In this document: positions 4,955 to 12,031 of the stretch, piece by piece
Layout: each line of letters opens with the position of its first letter
Numbering within the stretch: the first letter of the stretch is position 1
NCBI GenBank assembly: GCA_012841735.1
Contig: DUUE01000106.1
Coordinates: 1-16,134 of the forward strand
Direction of reading: 5' to 3'
From: Bacillota bacterium
GTDB taxonomy: Bacteria; Bacillota; Dethiobacteria; Dethiobacterales; Dethiobacteraceae
Length of the DNA: 16,134 nt
The notes under the pieces: model-generated
What the model was told of the DNA's origin: nothing
Seen by the model: the letters and a program-made list of their open reading frames with translations, nothing else
Database searches by the model: none
Position numbers and translations under genes: made by a program

Positions 4955-7306
4955 TCAGCGGGCATACAAAGAAAGAAAACGCAAGCTGAAAACAATGGCC
5001 AAAGTTAACATCACCAGGAGCAGGGTGAGGTCCAGGTTCATCATGGTGATTTTTCTGTAAACCTCATCTCCCCGCGGGTTGTAGTCCACTTTAATCATGG
5101 TGATAAAGGCAATCCATTCCGCCTGGTGGGCGTATTCCTGGATTTCGCGCACATTGGTATAAACATACTGGTACAGTTTTTCCCAGCCGCCTGTTATGAG
5201 CCGCTTGACAAAATGTCCGCAGGCAGGCAGCAAGCGGCTGTCAAAAAAGCCTACGCCTCTTGCCAGCAATGCCGCAACATCTGCACTCCCCACCAGCGAC
5301 CTGTCCGTTACAAACTCAATCACTCTTCCCGCCCCAAGATACAGCAAACTGCCTGCCCGTAAAAACGGCCGGTAAAGCAACTGTTCTACACTGAGCCACG
5401 CCGGCAGCGGCAACCGGAAATTTACCCTTTTCAGGAGAAGAAAAACAACCAGGCCGATTGCCAATGATTGGGCAATACCCGCCAAATCATGGCCGGTAAA
5501 GAAGCTGATGTGGGCAAGATGATCTACTGTATGCGGGTCATAGGAAAACACCCGGCCAAGCGGCAGGATCACCCTGTTTACCACCTGTCCCGGGAAAAGG
5601 CCTCCATAAAGGATCACCGCCGCAATAATGCCAAAGACAGCCCTCTCCAGGCCGCTTTCTTTCCGGTAAGCGGCTGTTTCTTTTCCGGGAGTGCCCAGGA
5701 AGACAGAAGTAAAAAGCCGCAGGATATAACAGAAGGTGAGACCGCCTGTCACCACAAAAATTTTCTCCGCCACCAGCAGTGCCGCCACATGCTGGTGTTC
5801 AAAAGCTTCCACAATGGCATGGTGCAGCAGTGTTTTGCTGATATACCCGTTAAAGCCGGGGAAGCCGGAAATGGCCGCCCCGGCAATGAGAAAACAGAGC
5901 GCAGTCAGCGGGAAACGCCGCCAGAGGCCGCCCAACTTGTCATAATTCAGGTCATGCGTCCTGAGATAGACGGCACCTACCATGAGGAACATCCCGGCCT
6001 TAAAGAAAGCATGGTTAATAATATGATAAACCAGTCCGCCAAGTCCCATGGCGCCTTCGTAACCCAGGTAAGCTGCAGCTCCGAGCCCCATCAGAATATA
6101 GCCCATCTGGCTCACACTGCTGTATGCCAGGACACGTTTGGCATGTGTCTGGACAAGAGCCAGCACAGCTGCCGCAAACATGGTTACTATGCCGATCCAA
6201 ATCAGAATATATCCCATTTCCGCCGTTACTGTCCACAGCGGTGAACCGCCTCCATCCGCCGGGACAAAAAGCATGGCATAAACGCGGATCAGGCCGTATG
6301 CACCCGCTTTGATCATAATTCCGGACAGCAGTGCGCTGGCGGGGGTGGGGGCCACCGGGTGAGCCTGGGGCAACCAGATATGCAGCGGAACGGCACCGGC
6401 TTTAATGCCGAAACCGAGGAAAAAGAGCAGCGCCAGAAGATAGCGCAGTTTGCCCAATCCCGCCACAGCCTCCAGGTTGGGGGCAAAAGCAGTTGTGCCC
6501 GTCAGGCTGAAAAGCAGCATGACCGCCGCCAGCAGGCACAGACCGCCGAACACGCCCATGTAAAGATACGTGCGGCCGGCAGCCATGGCTTCCTTACTCT
6601 GTGTATGGACAACAAGCACATATGAGGCAAGGGTCATGGTTTCAAAAAACAAAAACAGTGAGAGCAATTCCCCTGCCAAAAAGACTCCTACAGTTCCCCC
6701 CAGGGAAAGCAGCAGGAAAAAATAATAACGTGTCCGGCCGTGTTCATGCTCCATGTATTCCTGTGAATAGAAAGTGGCCAGAAACCAGATCAAAGAAGCC
6801 AAAACGGCACACAGAAAACCAAAAAAATCCACTTGCAGGCAAAGTCCCAGCCCCAGCACTTCCGGCAGCCGGAAAACGGCAGTACCCGCAGCGGTCAGTG
6901 GATACAGGCTGAGGGCTGCGCCAAAAGTCAGCAGGGCGGCAGATGCCGCCAGGGCATCACGCCAGGCTGCATGTGTCCTGCCCACAATTACGGTAAGCAG
7001 TGCCCCGGCAAAGGGCAGGGCAACGGCAACCAGGGGCAGGATGCTCTCCGTCACGCCGCCTGCAGCAGGACTTGCCTTGCCGGAAAGCATGCGGAGAGCA
7101 AAAAGAATAAAGAGGACTACCAGCAGGCATTCCGGCCGGAGGATTCCGGCCGCCGCGGACCGGCGACCCGTCAGTACATCCTGCCGTCCTGCCGCAGGGG
7201 ATAAGGCTGCCCGTGCCAGAATTACCAGCAAAGGCAACAGGATAAGCACAAACCGCCAAAAAAACGGAATGTTGCCGGCAGTCTCTGCCATAGCTGCAGT
7301 GAACAT
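4955..7306 (-). CDS. D6: long antiporter subunit (NuoL/MrpA-type) with N- and C-terminal extensions
   Basis: At 783 residues this is the largest of the six paralogs. It has about two extra N-terminal membrane helices (about 15-32 and 58-74) and a proton-translocating core (about 90-590). Core residues expected of antiporter subunits are present: E222 in FLFFETMTLASY, K302 in GFGIKAGAVPLHIWLP, K333 in SGIMIKAGAYGLIR, H428/H432/K436 in YHIINHAFFKAGMF, and K491 in GYISKTLL. A further roughly 190-residue C-terminal region contains predicted amphipathic helices and ends with VDYNP (740-744), NLD (757-759) and a last membrane helix; the same motif ends D2. NuoL and MrpA also use C-terminal helices to bridge neighbouring subunits, so a clamp role is plausible. 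Start: ATG at 7306 with AGGAGG upstream. Last gene of the operon. It is most similar to Mrp/Mbh-type rather than quinone-reducing complex I partners because no Nuo electron-transfer genes are present. Confidence 0.88.
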   Translation of the reverse strand: MFTAAMAETAGNIPFFWRFVLILLPLLVILARAALSPAAGRQDVLTGRRSAAAGILRPECLLVVLFILFALRMLSGKASPAAGGVTESILPLVAVALPFAGALLTVIVGRTHAAWRDALAASAALLTFGAALSLYPLTAAGTAVFRLPEVLGLGLCLQVDFFGFLCAVLASLIWFLATFYSQEYMEHEHGRTRYYFFLLLSLGGTVGVFLAGELLSLFLFFETMTLASYVLVVHTQSKEAMAAGRTYLYMGVFGGLCLLAAVMLLFSLTGTTAFAPNLEAVAGLGKLRYLLALLFFLGFGIKAGAVPLHIWLPQAHPVAPTPASALLSGIMIKAGAYGLIRVYAMLFVPADGGGSPLWTVTAEMGYILIWIGIVTMFAAAVLALVQTHAKRVLAYSSVSQMGYILMGLGAAAYLGYEGAMGLGGLVYHIINHAFFKAGMFLMVGAVYLRTHDLNYDKLGGLWRRFPLTALCFLIAGAAISGFPGFNGYISKTLLHHAIVEAFEHQHVAALLVAEKIFVVTGGLTFCYILRLFTSVFLGTPGKETAAYRKESGLERAVFGIIAAVILYGGLFPGQVVNRVILPLGRVFSYDPHTVDHLAHISFFTGHDLAGIAQSLAIGLVVFLLLKRVNFRLPLPAWLSVEQLLYRPFLRAGSLLYLGAGRVIEFVTDRSLVGSADVAALLARGVGFFDSRLLPACGHFVKRLITGGWEKLYQYVYTNVREIQEYAHQAEWIAFITMIKVDYNPRGDEVYRKITMMNLDLTLLLVMLTLAIVFSLRFLSLYAR

Positions 7307-7338
7307 TTACGTATTCCTCCTTCTGTCATCCGCCGCCG

Positions 7339-8802
7339 TTAAAAGATACCGGCGGCGATTTGCCTGGCAAAATACAGCGGCCAGTGCGGGCGGGTAAAGG
7401 CAAAAACCACACAGCAAACCGCCAGCACCGTCGTTGCATAGAGCATTCCCCGCGGAACCTCATCCCGCAGCCACTGTTTTTTTCCTGCCGCCGTTTTTTC
7501 CTCCCGCGGGAAAAAGGCATTAATAACCACAGGAAAATAATACAGTGCGTTTAAAAGGCTGCTGGCTATCAAAACGGCAACCAGGACACCGTGCCCGGTC
7601 TCCAGCGAGGCCACTGCCAGGTGCCATTTGCTGAAAAAGCCGTTAAAGGGCGGGATCCCCACCATGGAAAGGGAAGCCAGCGCAAAGGCAGCCATGGTTA
7701 CAGGCATCTGCAGCCCTATGCCGTACAGTTCGCTGATCTGCTTTTTACCTGTCTGGATGATAATGGCTCCGGCACATAAAAACAACGTTCCTTTCATAAC
7801 GGCATGGGCAAAAACGTGAATCAGAGCTCCGAAAAGTGCATGTTCCGACCCGAGGGAAATCCCCAGCAGGATATAACCGATTTGAGCGATACTGGAATAA
7901 GCCAGGCGCCGTTTTAAGTTATCCTGGCGCAAAGCCATGGCCGAGCCCAAAAGCATGGTAATAACCGCCAGCCACAGTAAAGCACGGTCCGCGCCCGCCG
8001 CCTGCACCGCTTCCGGAGTATAAAGGAAGTAAAAGACACGTATCAATCCGTATGCCCCTGTTTTAATCATACAGCCTGAAAGCAGTGCGCTGAAAGCCGC
8101 CGGGGCCGCCGGGTGAGCATCAGGCAGCCAGATATGCAACGGAAACATGCCTGCCTTGACCCCAAACCCGAGCAGGAACGCAAAGAGAGCAAGCTTTGCC
8201 AGGGGGGATGCACCAATGTACCCTCCGGCCAGATAATCAATTCTTCCCGACAGATAATATGTCAGTGCCAACCCGAAGAAAACTGCCAGGCCGGCAATAA
8301 TAGTCATGAAAAGATATTTGGAGCCGGCAAACATGGCATCTTCATCTTCTTCATGGATAATTAAAACATATGAACTGACAGCCATCAGCTCAAAGAAGAG
8401 GAACAGGCCGACCAGCGTTGCTGTTAAAACTACGCCCAGGATGGCGCATTCGCACACCAGCAGCAGGGTATAATACCGCAGCCTGGCATGGCTGTGAGCC
8501 AGATAGCCGAATGAATAAACCATTGCAGCCAGAAAGCTGCCGGCAAAAATAACGGCAAAGAAAATACTTAAAGAATCAGCCTGGAAGGAAACGGAGAAAG
8601 GAAAGGCAAAAAACCGGACATCCGCTCCCAGTGTACGCCCGCTCACCAGCGCCGGTATCATCAGCAGGGTAAAGAGAAAAGTCAAAAGCGTTGCGGCCAG
8701 GGAAAGAGCCCGCAGCGCAAAACCATTTTTCCGGCAGCAGAGCAAGACGACGAAGGTAAAAACCAGAGGAGTAAATACAGTCAATACAGGCAGTAAATTC
8801 AT
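7339..8802 (-). CDS. D5: MnhD/NuoM-N-like antiporter subunit
   Basis: This 487-residue membrane protein belongs to the proton-conducting antiporter family (MrpD/MbhH/NuoM/N). Key residues are E138 in LFLFFELMAVSSY, K216 in GFGVKAGMFPLHIWLPDAHP, K247 in SGCMIKTGAYGLIR, H329/H333/K337 in HVFAHAVMKGTLFLCAGAI, and K392 in FFSKWHL. All of the expected polar axis is there, so it should be a working channel subunit. It is clearly closest to the upstream D4 (shared AHxxMKGTLxLCAGAI and the TGK...SEL segment), pointing to a gene duplication. Start: ATG at 8802 with GGAGAGGAGG about 8 bases upstream. It begins 15 bases after the D4 stop and 32 bases before the D6 start, so it is cotranscribed. Its C-terminus is normal, without the extension seen in D2 and D6. 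Confidence 0.9.
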   Translation of the reverse strand: MNLLPVLTVFTPLVFTFVVLLCCRKNGFALRALSLAATLLTFLFTLLMIPALVSGRTLGADVRFFAFPFSVSFQADSLSIFFAVIFAGSFLAAMVYSFGYLAHSHARLRYYTLLLVCECAILGVVLTATLVGLFLFFELMAVSSYVLIIHEEDEDAMFAGSKYLFMTIIAGLAVFFGLALTYYLSGRIDYLAGGYIGASPLAKLALFAFLLGFGVKAGMFPLHIWLPDAHPAAPAAFSALLSGCMIKTGAYGLIRVFYFLYTPEAVQAAGADRALLWLAVITMLLGSAMALRQDNLKRRLAYSSIAQIGYILLGISLGSEHALFGALIHVFAHAVMKGTLFLCAGAIIIQTGKKQISELYGIGLQMPVTMAAFALASLSMVGIPPFNGFFSKWHLAVASLETGHGVLVAVLIASSLLNALYYFPVVINAFFPREEKTAAGKKQWLRDEVPRGMLYATTVLAVCCVVFAFTRPHWPLYFARQIAAGIF

Positions 8803-8817
8803 TTTCTTCCTCCTCTC

Positions 8818-10278
8818 CTATGGCATAAGCCCGGCGGTAATATTCAGTGCCCACTGCAGGGGATAATTTACCGGCAGCAGGTTAAAAGCAATGCAGCCTG
8901 CCGCCAGCAGCAGGAGGGGAATGGCCATTGCCGGGGAAAGCCGGTCCCAGGCAAGCTTCTTTTGCAAGTCCCTGTTTTTGGCACCAAAAAAGGCGTTAAA
9001 AACAATGGGCAGGTAATATGCAGCATTTAAAATGCTGCTGGCAAGCAGCACAAGGATCATGAGCGGCATCCCGGCGGCCAGTGCTCCCTGGCTTAAATAC
9101 CATTTTGTCAGAAAAATATTCATGGGAGGCAGACCCACCGCCGTCAACGACGCCAGTGCAAAACAGATCATCGTCAGTGGCATCTCGCTGCCAATCCCCG
9201 CCAGTTCACTGACGGCGCGCTTCCCCGTTTTGGCCAGAATGGCCCCGGCACAGAGAATTAATGTTCCTTTCATGAGCATATGGGCAAAAATATGATAGAT
9301 GCCGCCGAGCAATGCCTGCGGCTGCAGCAGAGCGATCCCGAAAATGATATAACCCATCTGGGCCATGCCTGAATAGGCCAGCCTGCGCAGCAGATCTTTT
9401 GCGGCAAAGGCGCAAAATGACCCGTAAAGAATGGTAACCGTGGCCAGAATCAGAATAACAGCTGACCACCCTTCCCGGTGGACCAGTTCGACGCCAAAAA
9501 CGCCGTAGAGAAAACGAATCAGGCCGTAAGCACCTGTTTTCAGCATAATCATGGAAGAGAGGGCCATGGCCGGTACCGGTGCCTCCCCGTATGCATCGGC
9601 CAGCCACAAGTGCAGCGGAAACATGGCTGCTTTGATACCAAATGCCACCAGGTAGCCAATAAATGCCACTGTGGTCAGCCCTCCGGGCTGCAGGAGTCCC
9701 GCCTGCCAGCCCGCCTGACCTGTCCGGACAAAAATAATGGCCGTGGACATAAAGAAGAGAACGCTGCCGCCAATGGTCATATAAAGAAATTTCAGTGCGG
9801 CTGCAGTTGCTTTTTCCGTCCGGTGGTGAATAACCAGGATAAAAAAGAGCAGCGACATTACCTCAAAAAACAGGAAAAAGCTCATGATATTACCTGCGGC
9901 GGCCACACCGGTGGCACAGGCCACAATTAGCAGAAAGGCTGTTTTAAAACGGCGGCCACCCTGGGTAAAAGGATAATTTAACATGTAGAGCACAAGTATG
10001 GCGCCGCTGCAGTGAAAAAGTATAATCATGGCATAACTGAGAGTGTCAAGGCGCAGAGACAGGCCAAGGGGCGGCAGCAAATCATAGGCTGCCAGCAGCA
10101 CCCGCCCGGCGGCAATTTCTGCGGCAAGGGGCAGATACAGTGCTCCGGAAAGAAGAAGGGCAAACAGGGCAATTATTGTGCCCTGCCTCTGCCGGCGTTC
10201 CCCGGAGAGCCAGACAACAAGTGAGCTGGCGGCCAGAAGCAACAGAGAAGCTGCCGGTTGCCATAAAACAGCATGCAT
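8818..10278 (-). CDS. D4: MnhD/NuoM-N-like antiporter subunit
   Basis: This 486-residue polytopic subunit of the same family has E139 in FFLFFEVMSLLFF, K216 in AFGIKAAMFPLHLWL, K247 in SSMIMLKTGAYGLIR, H329/H333/K337 in YHIFAHMLMKGTLILCAGAI, and K392 in IFLTKWYL. The TM8 region has no His before the Lys, unlike D1 and D3. The loop after TM7 reads ADAYGEAPVPAMALSS where most paralogs have a HP(V/A)APT/A-like sequence, a small divergence near the ion path. It is most similar to D5. Start: ATG at 10278; the GAGGGGG ribosome binding site is 12 bases upstream, slightly far, but no better in-frame start exists. It starts 20 bases after the D3 stop and is cotranscribed with D3, D5 and D6. Confidence 0.88.
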   Translation of the reverse strand: MHAVLWQPAASLLLLAASSLVVWLSGERRQRQGTIIALFALLLSGALYLPLAAEIAAGRVLLAAYDLLPPLGLSLRLDTLSYAMIILFHCSGAILVLYMLNYPFTQGGRRFKTAFLLIVACATGVAAAGNIMSFFLFFEVMSLLFFILVIHHRTEKATAAALKFLYMTIGGSVLFFMSTAIIFVRTGQAGWQAGLLQPGGLTTVAFIGYLVAFGIKAAMFPLHLWLADAYGEAPVPAMALSSMIMLKTGAYGLIRFLYGVFGVELVHREGWSAVILILATVTILYGSFCAFAAKDLLRRLAYSGMAQMGYIIFGIALLQPQALLGGIYHIFAHMLMKGTLILCAGAILAKTGKRAVSELAGIGSEMPLTMICFALASLTAVGLPPMNIFLTKWYLSQGALAAGMPLMILVLLASSILNAAYYLPIVFNAFFGAKNRDLQKKLAWDRLSPAMAIPLLLLAAGCIAFNLLPVNYPLQWALNITAGLMP

Positions 10279-10298
10279 AAGATGATGTAACCCCCTCT

Positions 10299-11765
10299 CT
10301 AATTAAAAATTGCCGTTACAATTGCAGTAACCAGAGGCAGTGTGGTTTGCCGGGCAAACAGGCCCACAACCAAACATAGCCCTGTCAGTATTATTGTGGG
10401 CACAAACATACTGCACGGGCTTTCCAGCCCTGCCGGCCTGGTATACGGGCCTTCGGAAAAATAAGCACGGACAATAATGGGCAGGTAGTAAATGGAATTA
10501 AGGACTGCACTGGTTAAAAGCACAAACCCCAGAACCGGTATTCCTCCCTGCACGCTGCCGGCCAGCAGGTAAAACTTACTGATATAGCCGGCCAGCGGCA
10601 GCACTCCGATCAGGCCCAGACTGGCCAGGGAAAAACAGAACATTGTATAAGGCATCCTTTTCCCGACTCCGCCCATCTGGCTGATATGGGTCGCCCCAGT
10701 CTGAGTAATGATTGCCCCGGCGCATAAAAAAAGGACAATTTTCAAAAAGGCATGATTGATAATGTGAACTAATCCGCCGGTAACACCAAAAGGAGAAAGC
10801 ATGGACGCCCCCAGGGTAATATAGCCCAGTTGGCCGATGGTGGAATAAGCCAGGCGCGCTTTCAGTTTATCCTGCCTGATAGCCACAACGGAGGCAATAA
10901 TAATGGTCAGGGAGACAAGCACAGCCAGGGGGAGATGGACTCCCAGAGACTGCATTGTTTCTACGCCGTAAATATAAAACATGATCCGTAAGATACCAAA
11001 AATACCCGTTTTGACCACAGCCACCGCATGGAGCAGGGCGCTGACAGGTGTGGGTGCAACCATGGCTGAAGGAAGCCAGGAATGCAGCGGCATCAGCGCC
11101 GCTTTTACACCGAAACCGAAAACGAAAATAAAGAATAAGATACTTAAGGCAAGCCTGTGACTGCCAAGAAAAGCTGCAAGCACTCCTGCGGACGTAAAAG
11201 CCAGGTTACCCGCAAGGCCGCTGAGCAGAAAGAGGCCCAAAAAAACAAGCGCTCCGCTGACAAAACAATAAATAATATATTTTGTTCCTGCCGCATAAGC
11301 TTCATCCGATTGTTCATGGATCACCAGCGGGTAGGTAATTAAGGCCAGGTATTCATAAAAAAGATACAAAGTAATTAAATTGGCGGAAAAGGCAACGCCC
11401 ATGGTTGCACTGAGCGCAAGAGTATAAAAGACAAAAAAGCGACGTTTATGCTGTTCATGACGCATATAACCTGTGGCGTAAAGAGTGGAAAATATCCACA
11501 ACAGTGATGCCAGGCAGGCAAACATTACTCCCAGCGGTTCCGCCCGGAAAGACAGCTCCAAATTCTTTGTTATGCGTACAGCCGTCCAGACCGGGCCGGC
11601 GCCCTGCAGCGCCGCAGACCACGCCGGAGCGACAAACAGAAAAGTGAGTATGGTAATACCCACGGCCACATAATTGCGTATTTTTTCCTGCCCGTCTTTT
11701 ATGAGTGCGAGCACCCCCCCTCCGCAAACGGGCAGCAGGATTGACCAAAATGGTGAAATCTGCAT
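10299..11765 (-). CDS. D3: MnhD-like antiporter subunit, first gene of second block
   Basis: This 488-residue antiporter subunit shows E138 in LYLFYEYLALITYPLVIHE, K221 in GFGVKAALMPLHSWLPSAM, H246/K252 in LLHAVAVVKTGIFGILR, H334/H338/K342 in VHIINHAFLKIVLFLCAGAI, and K397 in GYISKFYLL. It is a close paralog of D1: nearly every motif is the same, including the unusual FYExLxLxTYPLVIHE in TM5 and the VAPTPVSALLHAVAVVK loop. Start: ATG at 11765 with GGGGGAGG 7 bases upstream. It follows a 266-base intergenic region holding a terminator-like repeat, promoter boxes and an operator-like palindrome, so D3-D6 can be expressed separately from the genes upstream. This is the only break in an otherwise tightly packed locus. 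Confidence 0.9.
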   Translation of the reverse strand: MQISPFWSILLPVCGGGVLALIKDGQEKIRNYVAVGITILTFLFVAPAWSAALQGAGPVWTAVRITKNLELSFRAEPLGVMFACLASLLWIFSTLYATGYMRHEQHKRRFFVFYTLALSATMGVAFSANLITLYLFYEYLALITYPLVIHEQSDEAYAAGTKYIIYCFVSGALVFLGLFLLSGLAGNLAFTSAGVLAAFLGSHRLALSILFFIFVFGFGVKAALMPLHSWLPSAMVAPTPVSALLHAVAVVKTGIFGILRIMFYIYGVETMQSLGVHLPLAVLVSLTIIIASVVAIRQDKLKARLAYSTIGQLGYITLGASMLSPFGVTGGLVHIINHAFLKIVLFLCAGAIITQTGATHISQMGGVGKRMPYTMFCFSLASLGLIGVLPLAGYISKFYLLAGSVQGGIPVLGFVLLTSAVLNSIYYLPIIVRAYFSEGPYTRPAGLESPCSMFVPTIILTGLCLVVGLFARQTTLPLVTAIVTAIFN

Positions 11766-11873
11766 ACTCTCTCCTCCCCCATTCCAAGAAGCCTGCCTGG
11801 TCTGTTAGCTGTTTGGCAAGTGCCACCGCTGCAGATTTGCAGGACTGCATCTTTATGCAAAGCATGGCAAATT

Positions 11874-11902
11874 ATTATATCACAACTTTGTGTTGTTATT
11901 AA
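11874..11902 (-). promoter_or_regulatory. Second promoter candidate ahead of D3
   Basis: On the - strand, TTAATA (11902-11897), a 17-base spacer and TATAAT (11879-11874) preceded by TGA form an extended -10 promoter. Its -35 lies inside the TTGTTA/TAACAA palindrome, so a bound repressor would block it. The predicted leader to the D3 start is about 100 bases. Confidence 0.45.
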
Positions 11903-11910
11903 CATAACAA
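11893..11910. promoter_or_regulatory. Operator-like palindrome, Rex-like or Crp/Fnr-like
   Basis: TTGTTATTAACATAACAA has perfect 6-bp arms (TTGTTA/TAACAA) separated by 6 bases. The clostridial Rex consensus as I recall it is TTGTTAA-N4-TTAACAA, which this matches except for the innermost pair of arm positions. Crp/Fnr-family regulators also use 5-bp arms with 6-base spacing, so they remain possible. The site falls just after the predicted start of the upstream promoter and over the -35 of the downstream one, a repressor-like position. A second small palindrome, CACAA-CT-TTGTG, abuts it at 11881-11892. Confidence 0.5.
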
Positions 11911-11918
11911 TATCTTAT

Positions 11919-11946
11919 ATTATAACATAAAAAAATGACGTGTTAA
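11919..11946 (-). promoter_or_regulatory. Promoter candidate for the D3-D6 block
   Basis: On the - strand, TTAACA (11946-11941; 5 of 6 matches), a 16-base spacer and a perfect TATAAT (11924-11919) with upstream TGT form a convincing promoter. Predicted start is near 11912, giving a leader of about 147 bases before D3. Its -35 overlaps the inner end of the 12-bp inverted repeat at 11933-11944. Confidence 0.6.
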
Positions 11947-11990
11947 GCGGTAAATTATACAGTCCATAAATTATACCAAACACGTCATTT
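11929..11990 (-). terminator. Terminator-like inverted repeat after D2
   Basis: AAATGACGTGTT (11933-11944) and AACACGTCATTT (11979-11990) are perfect 12-bp inverted arms with a 34-base spacer. Read on the - strand, the second arm runs into seven T residues (complement of 11929-11935), 42 bases after the D2 stop. The long loop is unusual for a terminator, and the arms could instead be paired operator sites. Confidence 0.5.
11951..11976. repeat. Direct repeat TAAATTATAC inside the inverted-repeat loop
   Basis: Two exact copies of TAAATTATAC (11951-11960 and 11967-11976) lie 16 bases apart in the 34-base spacer. On the - strand each contains TATAAT, and the first one read is preceded by TGG, an extended -10. 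No good -35 belongs to either. They may be extra promoter boxes or binding sites. Confidence 0.4.
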
Positions 11991-12031
11991 GTAACGTCTT
12001 TTGCAGTAAATCCCCTAAATTTTGCCGGGTG

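Noticed and set aside
5468..7397. Several + strand ORFs of up to 258 codons opposite D6
   Set aside because: They are rich in His, Gln, Arg and Pro, lack recognisable domains or ribosome binding sites, and lie entirely opposite a conserved antiporter gene.
11812..11827. TGGCAC followed by TTGCC on the - strand, resembling a sigma-54 promoter
   Set aside because: The two elements are adjacent, whereas sigma-54 promoters need about 4-5 bases between them (GG and GC ten bases apart).
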